The position numbers were made by a program, and so were the translations under genes. A stretch of DNA of 64,000 bases. Origin: Scilla litardierei (taxonomy: Eukaryota; Streptophyta; Magnoliopsida; Asparagales; Asparagaceae). The stretch lies in the NCBI GenBank assembly GCA_030789695.1, contig CM061142.1, positions 356,165,486 to 356,229,485 on the forward strand, given 5' to 3'. Numbering within the stretch: the stretch's first letter is position 1; every line of letters starts with the position of its first letter. The notes below the pieces were generated by a model. It searched no databases. It saw nothing but the letters and a program-made list of their open reading frames with translations, and had not been told where the DNA came from. Below, one piece after another: positions 23,119-35,590 of the stretch.

Positions 23119-24349
23119 TGTAACGGCATGTTTTCTAGTCGCAATTTGATTGTTGTTTGCCTATATTTTACCTTGTCGATTCTGTTACTTTCGTCCGAGT
23201 AGATGTTCGTTCGCACGTCGACGCGAGCGCGTCGTCTTTTTTAGTTTACCGTAGCGTAATTTTCATCTACGTATCGTAATTATTTTTAGGTTAATTATTA
23301 ATTACTTTTAATTAAGAGTTAATCTCTAATTAACTAATTGCTAGTAAATGTTTAAATCACTAATTACTTTTAAAGTTAAATTAACTTATTATTTTTAACT
23401 AAATTATTTTACTTATTACTTTTTACTTTTCCTATATTACTTTTAACATCTACAATTACCCTTACCCTAACTAACCCTACCCGATTCAATTCTCAACCGT
23501 ATGTTGGTGAGATCCAACATTAGCCATCAAGTTTCCCCTACCATCAACAACCCCTATTCATTCTGTCTCCTCTCCCCTCTCTTTCTTAAACCCCCTACAG
23601 GAAATCATAGCAGCAAACCAACAGCAATCATCAACAATCCAAGCCAACAACCAGCAGCCTCATCGTCATCGTCGCATCCTCCACCACCACCCTCCACCAA
23701 CAGCACCATCTCCTCCACCTACAGCAACCCAGCAACACCATCGACCCCTTCCACCATACAAACAACAATCATCCACCCCCACAATCTCCATACAATCCAA
23801 AATCAAACCAAAACAAAGATTGAAACCACAAATCTGAACCCTAAATCAACCCAAATCCCAAATTCAACCCACAAGTTTCAATACAATCCCCTCGAAGCCT
23901 CAGATCGCTCGCGCACCGTCGTTCTCAGGCCACCCTCCGATCTGCGCCGTGGAACCACCATCGCCGCCACCTCGAGACCGCCGGATCGCGCCCCGCCGTA
24001 CGCCGCAGCACGCCGCCGCCGATCTCGCCTGCCCCGCGCCCCCGCCGTGAAACCGCCGCGTCGCCGTGCCCGGATCTCGCGTCGAAGCCGCTGCCCCGAA
24101 GCCCGATCCGCTGTCTCCGGAGCCGATCCATGCCGCCCACCGCCATCGATCAAGCGCCGCCGCCCGATCTACCGCCCCCGACCGCCGGAAGCCCCGATCC
24201 GCCGTCAGAAGCGCCGATCGCCCGCCCTCTTCCCGCCGTAAGCCCCTGCAGAGAACGAAACAAAAAAAAGAAAAACGAAGAAGGGGAAGAAAGAACGAGA
24301 CTGAGGGAGAGAAAGTGAGAGGGTGAGGGTTTAATAAAGTAAGTTATTA

Positions 24350-24400
<51 letters not shown>

Positions 24401-25863
24401 GTTCATTATTATAAGCTTACAGTATTATAACTTAGGTTAAAGTATTATAACTTATTAGTTAAGTAATAAAAGTTAACTTGTTAATAAATTTGTTTAAATA
24501 AGTTTGGTTAAGTAAGTTAAGATTATTATTAACCTAGTTTCCTTATAAAGTTTTACTATTTAGTCTTGTTAAGTTACTGTTGTAAAAGTGACATATAAGT
24601 TAGTTAGTGAATGATTTGTATATGTTAACAACCAATAAGTTTAGTTGATTATTGTAAAAGTAGCTAGGTGAACTTAAGCTAGTATCGCCTTTTAGTAAGT
24701 TAGTGTAAATTAGCTTACTATTTGATGACCTCTAGTTGTTGACCACTAGTCTATTCATGCAGATAAAACGTACCTCGCGTCACCACCACCTGGACACCCA
24801 CACCCGCATCAAGGCAAGTATTTGGAGTAAATGAACTGCAAAACTAACCGTTGAAACTTATTTGTTGTGTTTGTCAAACTCTCGTAGCCAGATATCATAT
24901 TTCACTTTGCTCAATGTTTTTACTTAACTGTACTGTTTCTACCACTCGCATGCTAACAAGATAAACAAATTGGAAAAGATAGGTTTGTTGCAAACACATA
25001 TGGGATAACCATCGAATACAGATGGGGTGAAACTTGGTCAATGACTAAACAGAACACTTGGGTGGGGTTGGTTCTTGTAGTAGAGTCTGTAATTGTTGCT
25101 TGAACACCTTACGGCTACCCCCAAACCCACGCTAACGGAGGCAAGTAGTTTGACCATATTCCATGTTGGAATGGCAAGAAGCGTCACGGTAAGCCCCCGA
25201 TGATAGGGTGTATCGAGAACATTACTTTCTCAGACATGGACTTATCACGAGCACAAATACTCAATTTACAACTACCTTACTTTTAAAACTGCAAAACTCA
25301 TGCATGCTTGTACTTTACTTTCTGCACTTATTACTCATAATTGTGTACTGACGCTTTTTGTCCCTTATAGTTGTTCTTCATTCATTGCTTTAAAATATCT
25401 TGCCGAGCTTATCGCTGACATATATTTCAACGTGTTTTGAAATATATGTTAGGTTTAGAGACATAGTACCCAGAGGACACTACTCTTGAGGATCCCATCT
25501 TAGAGGTAGACCCCGCTGACCAGAGTTACGAGGACGTCGAGATACTCCCCGCGGAAGACTAGAGCGGGACTTTTATATTTCAGTATTGTTGTATTTTATT
25601 TTCAGGTGTGTTTGCTTCAGCAGTTTGTACGGCCATGCTAGGCCTAAATTATCTGTGTGTTTGCTTTGGACGCTGGTGTTGTAATGTAATGAATAATTGT
25701 GCTGCTTATGAAGATTCGTGTGCAGTGACCTGCCTTCGCTAAAATCACGCTTAGTGTGCTTAAGTCAAAGAAGAAGGAAAAAAAAGTACATCTTCTTTGC
25801 TTTAAGCACATGCGGACCCGCTCATGGCCTCACCCCAAGTATAATGGGAAGCGGGGCGTGACA
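23119..25863 (+). mobile_element. G4 3' LTR (full length)
   Basis: It is 2745 bases, from TGTAACGGC to GGGGCGTGACA. It holds a GC-rich block (about 23890-24240), a TTA microsatellite and a long AT-rich part. A Pro-rich open frame (23501-24241) begins in the stretch shared with the 5' LTR and is not supported as a gene. Confidence 0.95.
24344..24399. repeat. TTA/ATT microsatellite
   Basis: About 17 uninterrupted TTA triplets lie in the G4 3' LTR. The counterpart in the 5' LTR was deleted. Confidence 0.95.
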
Positions 25864-28288
25864 AGAGGGTATAAAAGCACTCAGTTTATAATAAATTAAA
25901 GCTTAGTTATATACATAGTTAAAATTTACTGACAACATCAAGGAGTAATTGTACCTGATTATGACAAACAAAAATTAAAAGTGATCTCAGAAGACACAAC
26001 ATCATCCGCAACACTTTTGAATGAGGAACTTACATGGCCTAACTCAATATTATTTAAAACTTCTTGCTTGTCATAGTATATGTTTAAATAATGGTTATGT
26101 TTTAAGCACCACTCACATAGGGAAGCAAAGAGCACATGGATGGTTAATTATTTCATTAGATTCATGGATGTACATGGATGTTTAGGTCCACAACTGAAAA
26201 ATGAAACAAATAATAAATAGATGAAGACTAATTCCATATCATTACAGGTTCTGGGAATTATATTCATCCATTTGAATATAACATGAAATTAACCCCAGTT
26301 CCTCCCCACGGATAATTAATATTTCTACTAGCCATTTAGCAATAACACTGATATGTAAGTAATGTGATATCTAATAATACCGGGTTAATAATTGATTCGT
26401 TAAATGTGACATAATCATTATGGCTATAAATATACATTATATAAGTAACATATAAGAGGTACCAGCAACAGGTTATGGGACATATTATTCATGTTATTAA
26501 GTTAAAACTAGCATATGAAATATAAATAGGAATATAATCTCACAGCATAACCCATAACATATCGCACTAACCCAATCTCACAACTTAAACCCATAATTAA
26601 CAATGAATTAGATGCATACCTTGCAAACTGCAGTAACCCACACTTAATTTAATTACAGACGTAAACTATTGCATTTTTAATCAAACTTTCAGCTTAGGAA
26701 CTTACCGCTTCGAACGTGTTTTTCGCAGGTTAACGTCGTGGTGGAAGAGTGTGTCGACTTCGGCCGGGGGTGGCAGTCGTCGGAGGTGGTGGCAGAGCTC
26801 GGGGAGAGAGCTTCAACATTGGGGCATTTCATCGAACGGTTGGAGGCTCGGGGATGCTCGCGGAGGAAGAGTCACGAGGGTGCTCGTAGCTCACCAGAAC
26901 CAGATGGAGAAACAGGGGAGCATTGCGCCATGGTGCTCAGAGGGTGGTCGAAGTTAGAAGGAGGAAGGTGGATGCTGCTTGTGCTCAGAAGAAGGGCAGC
27001 AAGAGTGGATGTCGTGGGGTCGTGGTGGTGGCTGGAGCATGGAGGAGCTCCTTGAGGAGACTCAAACGGACGACTGTGGCTTGTAGCATGCGGCGGTTTT
27101 CGACAGAGGACGAGGCACCGGAGGAGGGGGTGTTCGGTCCGGTGGCTTCTGTCAGAGGGTGGCGGTGCTCGGAGCGTGAGCTCGTTGGGGTTGGCAGTGC
27201 GGGCGAGGTGAGGAGTGGACAAGCTGCGATGGGCAGCGTCGGGCTCTCGGAGGAGCGGGCGGCGGCTCGAGCTGCTTCGCGGAGAGAGGGAAGGCGAAGG
27301 GTCGAACGACGGGGGTTGCCTCACGACGGTGGTCGGAGTGAAGCGACGGCGAGCTTGGGTGGCGTACGAGCGGCAGAGGGAAAACGAAAGCACACCACTT
27401 TGAATGGGGCTGGGTTGTTTCGAACAAAAATGAGAGAGGGGGGAGTTCGTTTCGAGAGGAGAAGGAGCTTGTGGTTCGGGGTGTTTGGCCTGGGAGTTTG
27501 TCTGCGGGAGAGAGATAGTAGGGAGAAGAGATTAGAGGGGTTTATATAGTTTAATTATATAATTAAAAATTATCTTGATATTTAATACTTAGTCAAAAAA
27601 ATATTTATTATGTTAGGTAGAGTTTAGACTAAGGGTAGAAATTAGGGTGTGGCATGAAACTCATGGTGGCATACGTGTAGGGGTTAGGTAGGTGATTAGG
27701 TAATTTAATGAATTAGGTTTGGTTAATTAGGGTAAGTAGTAAAAAGTAAAACCCCATTAGTGAAAGTATTTTGTAAAATACAAAAAATGAAATTACGATT
27801 TTGCCCCTACTAGTAAACGTGTCCGAAAAATTACGAAAACATACCCACGGGACCGTATCGAAGCGAGGATCGCGAATACGAGATACGTTTCAGGGTTTAA
27901 GCTACGGAGATACGTGTTTTAGGCCAAAACGTTTAGGAAGCGGGTTTGCGGGTTCTCTATTGACTTGACTTCAGAAAATTACGAAATTAATGTAGGGAGC
28001 TCTAAATGATCATAGAATATTACCGTAGAAGTTTGAAAATGTTTTGATGGTGTTTGTATAGAAAATAAATTCATTAAGTCAAAACGGTAATAACTAAAAA
28101 TGAATTTTTATCAGAATTGTTTTGAGTATTTGATGAAACTCGAACTTACTAAAATACTCCATGACTAGTCTGATATCTCAAAATATTTTTATAAGAAATC
28201 GTAAAACTCCTGACAACCCATTATAAAATAGTTTTAAAAAAATTTGAAAATACGTGAATAGTTGCATTGCAAAATACGGATCGTTACA

Positions 28289-28775
28289 GTGTGCACGCTT
28301 TCAATCAAACCCAAAAGAGTCGCATTTAAAAGCCATTAAAAGGATCTTTATGTACCTAATTAGTACACCTACTTTAGGCCTCTGTTATCCTTCTAGTGGT
28401 AATTTTGATTCGTTGGGTAATTCTGATGCTGATTATGTGGGAAGTTTCACTGATAGAAAGAGCACTAGTCGTACTTGTTTTATGCTAGGACACTCTTTAG
28501 TTTCATGGTCTAGCCGTAAGCAAAATAGTGTTGCATTATCCACTACTAAAGCAGAGTACATTGCCTTAGGCAGTTTCTATGCTCAAGTATTGTGGATGAT
28601 ACAAATATTATTTGACTACGGACTAGCTCTTAAAAGAGTCCCTCTTAGATGTGATGGCAAGAGTTCCATATATCTTTCTAATAATCACGTACACTACTCT
28701 CGTACTAAACATATTGATGTAAGACACCATTTTCTTAGAGATCGCATCACTAAAGAGGTTGTGTCTGTTGAGTTC
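28289..28775 (+). pseudogene. Copia A RT end and RNase H, middle piece
   Basis: The frame continues from 15153: FQSNPKESHLKAIKRIF, SDADYVGSFTDRKSTS, SRKQNSVALSTTKAEYIALG and HYSRTKHIDVRHHFLRD. These are the classic Ty1/copia RNase H motifs, well preserved. It ends at VSVEF where G3 inserted (duplication AGTTC at 28771-28775). The last part lies at 60324-60425. Confidence 0.92.
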
Positions 28776-31296
28776 TGTCACGCCCCGCTTCCCAAAAATG
28801 TGGAGGCGAGACGTGAGAAGGTCCACTCAGACTTGAAGCTGTGAAACTCCAAGTCTGATAAGCGTATAAATTATCATATGGCAGGTCCTTGCAACGCGAA
28901 ACGAAACAACAATAATAATAAAGGAAAGAGACAAAAGAGAAATCCCTGAACATCCATTGAATGAATTACAATATCACAGAAAAGCCACCAGGCTAAAAGG
29001 AAAAGAGTCTAAGGCCTAAACTTGGCCAACAAGGTATAACATACATACAAAGGTGCCATGCACCAACAACTAACGGCAAACCTAAACAAAGAAGTGAACA
29101 CGAGCGGTCTTCAAGACAGGCCCCTGGTGTCCACTCATCGCCACAGCAAACATCACCATCAGCAACACCATATCCCCTGCAACAAATCTCTGGCTCTAGG
29201 TCTAACATGTGACACCCAAAAGAGAGAGGGGCACATGTCAGCAAGTCTGGAAAGACTTGTGCAAGGAAACTGAAAGAAAGGTAAACTAGCAACCTAGCAG
29301 TTATAGTATGATGCATGGCATGGCAAGTATAGTATGGAAGTGACAAGTAAAGTACAAGTAGCAAGTAACAAGTATGTCATGGATAACAAGTTTTACAAGT
29401 AAAACACAGACAAGTACAAGTGGTAAGTGTGACAAGTATAGTCAAGTAACAAGTACAAGGGATCACCCACACATGGATGTCCTATTGCACGCAGGCTGTA
29501 CTCATGTACAAGGGATCACTCAGAGAGTGCCTGTCACGCCCCGCTTCCCTAAAATGGAGGCGAGTACGTGAAAAGGTCCGCACGAGAGTGGAGCTGTGAA
29601 GCCCCAAACCCGATAAGCGTCCACAATGCAAAAACAGGTCCCTGTAACCACAACAGAATAGCAATAATAACACAAGGAGAGACTGAAATAAAATTCACAT
29701 CTCACAAATATTGTCCAACATCACAAATAAGTTCAACATCCAGAAAAGCCACCAGGCTAAAAGAAAAGAGTCTAAGGCCCAGAACAAGGCCAACAAAAGA
29801 AACGACAACAACAAAGCAAAGTATAGGTGCCACGCACCGATAACAGAACAACTGTCTAACAAAAGTAAAATACACGAAGACACTAGGACTGGTCCCCAGT
29901 GTCCACGTACTCCCCGTCAAACACAAGCTCGGGCTCGGCGTCAGCAAACACCTCGTCCTCAACGAGGTACTCGGGCTCAGGATCTAACATGTGTCACCCA
30001 AAAGAATAAAGGGGCACATGTCAGCATGTCTAAAAAGACTTGGGCAAGGAAACTGAAAGTGAGGCATCTAGCAACCTAGCAGTTTAGTATGCATGACATG
30101 GCAGTTATAACATGAGTGCACAATTAAAAACATGGCAAGACAATTTGTACAAGAGAACAATCATCGGGACAAGACAAGAGTAGCCAAGCTACTATCAATT
30201 CAATCAATTTACATTTTTGTAGGTGTTTACGCCATTCGCTGAATGGCATAGCATTTCAGACCGATCGGCACTAAACACTACCCAATATTCACACGATATG
30301 GAGCCTGGGGTCCCTGCACATTGAGCTCATCTAGTGAGCCTAGGGTTGCCCCGCCATTGAGCTCGCATTCTTAGTTCACAATTCAATGTATCGAGCGTTG
30401 GGGTTAGCAACTCATTATGCTCGCTTCTGGTCACGAGCCAGGAACACTAGTATGGCGTAGGGAACACCTAGCCGGAACACGCAATTCGGGCATTGGCTAT
30501 CAACCCACACATGGCCCGTTTCTGGAACACGAGCCAGGAACACAACATTGTAGCGAAGCTACGCAATCACAGCAATATCTAAAGAATGCGAGGTCATGAC
30601 ATTTTATTTGCGTACCGTTAATTAAATTAAACGTGACAGGCGAAATGCAATGACATGACATATTCGCGTACCGTTAATTGAAAGTAAACATGACATGGTA
30701 ATTGTGCAACATGCTAAAAGTCGGAATTAGCTTCGTTGTCAAGCTAATTCCCCAATTTGCGCCTAGGCGAGTATCATTTCGTCGCCTAGCCTCTTTTACG
30801 CCTACAACATGCAAATGGCCTAAAACATGGCCTAAACCCTAAGTGGCAAGTTTCACTTGCCTAGCACCGGGGATCGACGATCACTTCGTCACTCGGATGC
30901 TATCTACGGGGGTAATCGCTGTTTTGGGGGGGACAATCAACAAACAACATGAAATTAATTAGGGTTTCACCAAAATTATCAATAAGTTATGAAAACAACG
31001 GTAGAACGATTTCTTACCGAGAGGAGGCGGAAGAAACACTCCGGAGAACCCTAGGATCAAATCTGGAAGAGATTGGAGAAGTTTGGGGAAACTAGGGTTT
31101 TCGGGGATTTGGGGATTTGATGGATTTCGGTGAGATTTTTGGGGAAGATGAGAGGTAGATGGGGTAGATGGATGGTTTGGATGATGGATTTAGGGCTTGG
31201 AATGACGCAATGGAGCTTGGAGGAAGGTGGGGGATCAATGGGGGCGATTTTAGGGTTTAGGGTCGAGTTGGAGGGGAAGAAAACGTTTGGGTTGGG

Positions 31297-31304
31297 TATT
31301 TATA
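31297..31304 (-). promoter_or_regulatory. TATA box, G2 3' LTR
   Basis: TATAAATA on the minus strand lies 45 bases downstream of the TAGTCGGTC array in transcription direction. The copy in the 5' LTR is at 38634-38641. Confidence 0.75.
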
Positions 31305-31349
31305 GGCTAAGCTGGCGGCTAGGGCAAAACTAGGGTTTACCGCACTAGT

Positions 31350-31765
31350 TAGTCGGTCAAAGAACAACCACTGACCGACTAGTTTGACAACTAGTCGGTC
31401 GGTCGACCAACGCAGACCGACTAAGTGTAAACAGTAGCTACAGGTGAAATTAGGATTCTATAGTTAGTCGGTCCATGAACAAATACTGACCGACTAGTTT
31501 GGCATCTAGTCGGTCGATGAACGTTCTTAGACCGACTAAGAGTAAACAGTAACTGATACAAAAATAATATGATGAGTTAGTCGGTTCAAGAAGCATTGCT
31601 GACCGACTAGTTTGCAACCTAGTCGTTCACCCAACGTTCTTAGACCGACTAACGATAAACAGTAACTCCTGAGAAATTTAGAAAGCAAACTAGTCGGTCC
31701 AAGAAGGATTGCCGACCGACTGGATCGTCATCTAGTCGGTCGGTGGCCCTTCTTACACCGGCTAA
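31350..31765. repeat. TAGTCGGTC palindrome array, G2 3' LTR
   Basis: Four units, each with the motif order TAGTCGGTC, GACCGACTA, TAGTCGGTC, GACCGACTA over ~75 bases, are separated by ~35-base spacers containing GTAAACAGTA. Some sites are degenerate. It is the same array as 38687-39102. Confidence 0.95.
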
Positions 31766-32035
31766 TGAGCACAGAAAAGTGCCGATACGGAGCGCGGGGC
31801 CCCGGGATCGATTCCTAAGACTCCTAGGCTTGATCTAATAGTTAGATACGACCGTTATGAAGTCCGTCACGAGTGACACACTTCGAAATCGACAATCCTA
31901 AGGAAGAAGCGAGAAAATACGACGAATCGATCGAAAATGAAATCTACGGAGACGAAAACCACACAAGAGGAGAAAATCCACTAAAACATATATTATATTA
32001 TATTATAATCAGATACAAGAAAAGCAGTCGTTACA

Positions 32036-32051
32036 TCCTCCCCAACTTAAG
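32036..32051 (-). promoter_or_regulatory. Polypurine tract of G2
   Basis: CTTAAGTTGGGGAGGA on the minus strand directly precedes the 3' LTR. Confidence 0.75.
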
Positions 32052-32081
32052 AAAAATTCCGTCCTCGGAATTTCCAAAAAC

Positions 32082-32984
32082 TCACGAGTCCGGAAACAAA
32101 AGTGGGAAACGCTCTCGCATCTCATCCTCATTCTCCCAAGTAGACTCTCCAGGTGAACCGTGTCGCCACATCACCCTCACAAGATTGACAATCTTGTTCC
32201 GAAGCGATTTCTGACACCTGTCCAGAATCTGCACGGGACGCTGGTCATACGTCATATCGGGGCGAACGGTAATCTCCGAAAAATCCACCGCATGAGACGG
32301 ATCGCTAATGTATCGACGAAGCTGCGACACATGGAAAACATTGTGAACTCCTTCCAAAGATGGCGGCAAGGCCAAGCGATAAGCTACCTCGCCAACCCTC
32401 TCCAAAATGTCAAATGGTCCAATGTATCGCGGGCTCAACTTCCCACGCTTCCCGAAACGAATCACACCACGATTCGGGGAAATCTTCAAGAACACATCGT
32501 CGCCCGGCTGAAACTCCAAAGGACGACGTTTAGCATCCGCCCAATGCTTAAAACGGTCCTGAGCAATCCTCAACCTCTCCCGAATATTCCTGACGATATC
32601 CACGGCCTCCACGATCATCTCAGGTCCCAACAACTCCCGATTACCAACGTCATCCCAACTCAATGGCGATCGACATTTCCTCCCATAAAGAGCGGCGAAT
32701 GGCGCCATGCCAATACTCGCCTGGAAGCTGTTGTTGTAGGAAAACTCCACCAAATGTAGATGGTCCTCCCACGAACCCTTGAAATCCAACATGCACGCCC
32801 TCAGCATGTCTTCCAAAATCTGAATCGTCCTCTCGGACTGGCCATCCGTCTGCGGATGGTACGCCGTGCTGAAACTCAGACGCGTACCCAAGCTCTTCTG
32901 CAAACTCTGCCAGAACTGAGATGTGAACCTCGTGTCTCTGTCAGACACGATACTCACGGGGACTCCATGAAGTCGCACAACCTC
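32082..32984 (-). CDS. pol: G2 Pol last exon: integrase core and chromodomain
   Basis: The frame is open from the putative acceptor at 32984 to the TAG/TGA-type end at 32082. It carries [16 protein letters not shown] (second catalytic Asp), [16 protein letters not shown] and LEDML (catalytic Glu region), the [15 protein letters not shown] module and a chromodomain ending [13 protein letters not shown]. Length (903 bases) equals the G4 counterpart exactly. Integrase inserts element DNA into chromosomes in the nucleus. Confidence 0.93.
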   Translation of the reverse strand, partial: EVVRLHGVPVSIVSDRDTRFTSQFWQSLQKSLGTRLSFSTAYHPQTDGQSERTIQILEDMLRACMLDFKGSWEDHLHLVEFSYNNSFQASIGMAPFAALYGRKCRSPLSWDDVGNRELLGPEMIVEAVDIVRNIRERLRIAQDRFKHWADAKRRPLEFQPGDDVFLKISPNRGVIRFGKRGKLSPRYIGPFDILERVGEVAYRLALPPSLEGVHNVFHVSQLRRYISDPSHAVDFSEITVRPDMTYDQRPVQILDRCQKSLRNKIVNLVRVMWRHGSPGESTWENEDEMRERFPLLFPDS

Positions 32985-33056
32985 CTGCACGATTCACGAT
33001 ACATCACTATCCAAACTAGGAAAAGGAAATAAAAACGGAGAGTAAAAGAATTTTAC
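32985..33056 (-). other. Putative intron inside integrase (G2)
   Basis: The minus strand has 72 bases from GTAAAATTC to ATCGTGCAG. Removal joins ATATGGAG to GAGGTTGTGCGAC in frame (YMEE-VVRLHG). If retained, translation stops shortly after the first catalytic Asp domain. Confidence 0.75.
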
Positions 33057-35476
33057 CTCCATATATCTCCTTGCTAGCGCCTCAGTGGACTGTCCCACTC
33101 GGAATGGAATAAAGTGCGCGGATTTGGTCAATCGATCTACGATCACCCAAATCGCGTCATTCTGCTTCGGACTCCGAGGTAGTCCAGTCACGAAATCCAT
33201 AGTGATGTGTTGCCACTTCCACTCCGGAATCGGAAGCGGTTGTAGCAACCCGGCCGAACGCTGATGCTCCGCCTTCACTTGCTGGCAAACCAAGCACTTG
33301 GCTACACTCCGAGCCACGCTCCTCTTCATACCATGCCACCAATAATTCAGACGAAGATCCTGATACATCTTGGTGCCACCAGGATGCACAGAATACGGCG
33401 AGCTGTGTGCCTCCACCATCAGCTCCTCTCTGATATCCCCAGCAGGCACACACAACCTGGCTCCAAACCTCAGCGAGCCATCCTCATGAATCAAAAAGTC
33501 AGTCCGCAGACCGGCTTCCACCATCTCCCGAATCCTCACCAGCTTCGGATCCTCAGCCTGGCCAGCCTTAATCCGATCCACGATCGTCGACTGTACCTGC
33601 ATGTACATCAACGAAGAAGCCTCCCCAGGAAGAACAATTTCCACTCCAGACTCGCAAAAATCCTGCTGCAATCTCCACTGCGAGGTCAAAATCATCACCG
33701 CTGGCAGCCTACTCAAAGCATCTGGAACCACATTCACCTTGCCAGGGTGATACTGCAAATCAATATCATAATCCGCCATAAGCTCCAACCATCGACGCTG
33801 TCGCATGTTGAGCTCCTTCTGAGTGAAAATATACTTCAAGCTTTTGTGATCGGTGAAAATCTTCACTTTCTCACTCAGCAAGAAGTGCCTCCAAATCTTA
33901 AGAGCAAACACAACGGCAGCCAACTCCAAATCATGCGTCGGATAATTCTTCTCATGAACCTTAAGCTGACAAGACGCATACGCCATAACATGCCCATGTT
34001 GATGCAACACACAACCGAGACCCTTGCCAGAAGCATCGCAAAAGATCTCAAATCCACCGCTGCGATCAGGCACAACAAGAATAGGGGCAGTCGTCAACCT
34101 CTCCTTCAGAATACTAAAAGCACTCTCACAATCACCCGACCAAACAAAAGCAACATCCTTCCGCGTCAACCTGGTCATCGGCTCAGCAATACGGGAAAAG
34201 TCCTTGATGAATCGTCGATAATAACCAGCAAGTCCAAGAAAACTCTGAATCTCAGACGCAGACGACGGAACAGGCCACTCCCTGATGGCCCGAATCTTCT
34301 CGGGATCCACTGAAATACCATCTCCAGTCACCACGTGCCCGAGAAAAGCAACTCGATCCAGCCAAAACTCGCACTTTGAAAACTTAGCATACAACCGATG
34401 CTTCCTCAAAATCTCCAACACCGTCCTTAAGTGCGAGGCATGCTATTTCTCCGACTTCGAATAGATCAGAATGTCGTCAATAAAGATAACGACAAACTTA
34501 TCCAAAAAGTCATAGAAAATCAGGTTCATCAGATTCATGAAAACTACGGGCGCGTTAGTTACGCCGAAAGGCATAACCACAAACTCATAGTGTCCATACT
34601 TCGTCCTGAACGCTGTCTTCGGAACATCTCCCTTCTTCACCTTCAACTGATGGTAACCACTCCTCAAATCCAATTTAGAAAACACCCTCGAACCTCCAAG
34701 CTGATCAAAAATATCATCGATGCGAGGCAACGGGTATTTATTCTTAATGGTCACCGCATTCAACTCCCGATAGTCCACGCACATTCGACACGAACCATCC
34801 TTCTTCTTAACCAACAACACCGGTGCTCCCCACGGAGACACACTAGGATTAATATAACCCTTCTGCAAAAGCTCATCCAACTGCTTCCGCAACTCTTCCA
34901 ACTCTGCAGGTGCCATACGATACGGCGCCTTCGAAATCGGCTGCGCACCTGGGACAAGATCGATAGAAAATTCCAAAGCTCGATCAGGCGGCAAACCAGA
35001 CATCTCCTCGGGGAAGACGTCGCCAAAATCTCGCACCACAGCTGGCCACTCCAGCTCCATCTGCATAGCCACAGCCTCCACCGGCCTGGCCCGAAATCTG
35101 ACAGGACCAAGCGAACTGCTACCACGACTGAACTCAAATACTGGATGTCCGGGAATCTCGAACACCACCTTCTTCCTCCTGCAGTCAATCGTAGCATAGA
35201 AGCTCGCAAGCCAATCCATCCCAAGAACTGCATCATAGTTGATGATGTCGTGGACAATGAAATCAGCAAAAAGCTCATGTCCACAGACCACCAACGAGCA
35301 AGAATTGCAACCACGATGCACCGAGACCACACCATTCCCTGTAACGATATTCCATATCTTGGGGAGAGGGGACGTCGACAAGGAATGCCTCTCCACGAAG
35401 CTCCGAGAAATAATGCACATCGATGCACCAGAGTCAAAGAGGACTCGTGCAGGAAATATGCAAACCAAAATCACAC
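33057..35476 (-). pseudogene. pol: G2 Pol: protease, RT, RNase H, integrase N-terminus
   Basis: Protease [12 protein letters not shown] (~35440). RT with [34 protein letters not shown] and catalytic FIDD (~34470). RNase H with [15 protein letters not shown] and [11 protein letters not shown]. Integrase H-H-C-C ([11 protein letters not shown] to CLVCQQ) and [10 protein letters not shown]. The only lesion is a TAG at 34443-34445, just after the FIDD segment, where relatives have Glu. The frame is otherwise continuous over 2420 bases between the two putative introns. Confidence 0.94.
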
Positions 35477-35590
35477 CTAATCAAGCAATTAACAATCAAA
35501 CCCTAGTCTAGCAAACAACCATGTTCAAGCAAACAACAAAATCTAACAATCAAAACCAGCTGGGAAAGTAATAGCTAGAATGAGTATTAC
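35477..35590 (-). other. Putative intron between gag and protease (G2)
   Basis: The minus strand has 114 bases from GTAATACTC to TTGATTAG. Splicing joins …GTTATCGCAG to GTGTGATT… in frame (V-I-A-G-V-I-L). Unspliced reading adds about 12 codons to gag, then stops at 35550. Confidence 0.75.

Larger units (their letters stand above)
16936..25863 (+). mobile_element. G4: full-length Tekay-type chromovirus
   Basis: Both ends carry the duplication AGAGG (16931-16935 and 25864-25868). The order is 5' LTR 16936-18343 (internally deleted), primer site, gag, putative intron, protease-RT-RNase H, putative intron within integrase, chromodomain, polypurine tract, 3' LTR 23119-25863. Coding sequence has two nonsense codons and no frameshift once the two intron-like segments are set aside. 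It sits inside the solo LTR. Confidence 0.95.
15154..28288 (-). mobile_element. 4.2 kb solo LTR of a gypsy-type element, interrupted by G4
   Basis: On the minus strand it starts TGTAACGATCC at 28288 and ends GGGTCCTTACA at 15154, flanked by GTGTG at 15149-15153 and 28289-28293. Its own pieces are 15154-16935 and 25869-28288 (1782 + 2420 = 4202 bases). No primer site, gag or pol is seen, so it looks like a solo LTR from unequal recombination. It has a TATATAAA-like box near 27540-27547 (minus) and a GC-rich downstream block (about 27540-26730), as in the other long chromovirus LTRs. Confidence 0.85.
29532..32035 (-). mobile_element. G2 3' LTR
   Basis: The minus strand runs from TGTAACGACTG (32035) to GGGGCGTGACA (29532). 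The promoter part holds a TAGTCGGTC array (31350-31765) and TATAAATA (31297-31304). Short open frames repeated in both LTRs are not supported as genes. Confidence 0.95.

Noticed and set aside
23501..24241. 246-codon Pro/Arg-rich open frame in the G4 3' LTR
   Set aside because: It lies in the LTR leader. Its first part is repeated in the 5' LTR and the rest is deleted there. It is low complexity with no domain, so probably leader sequence.
26738..27549. Overlapping open frames on both strands in the GC-rich block of the solo LTR
   Set aside because: They occur in all frames at once, as expected of GC-rich DNA, and the position matches the leader of other chromovirus LTRs.
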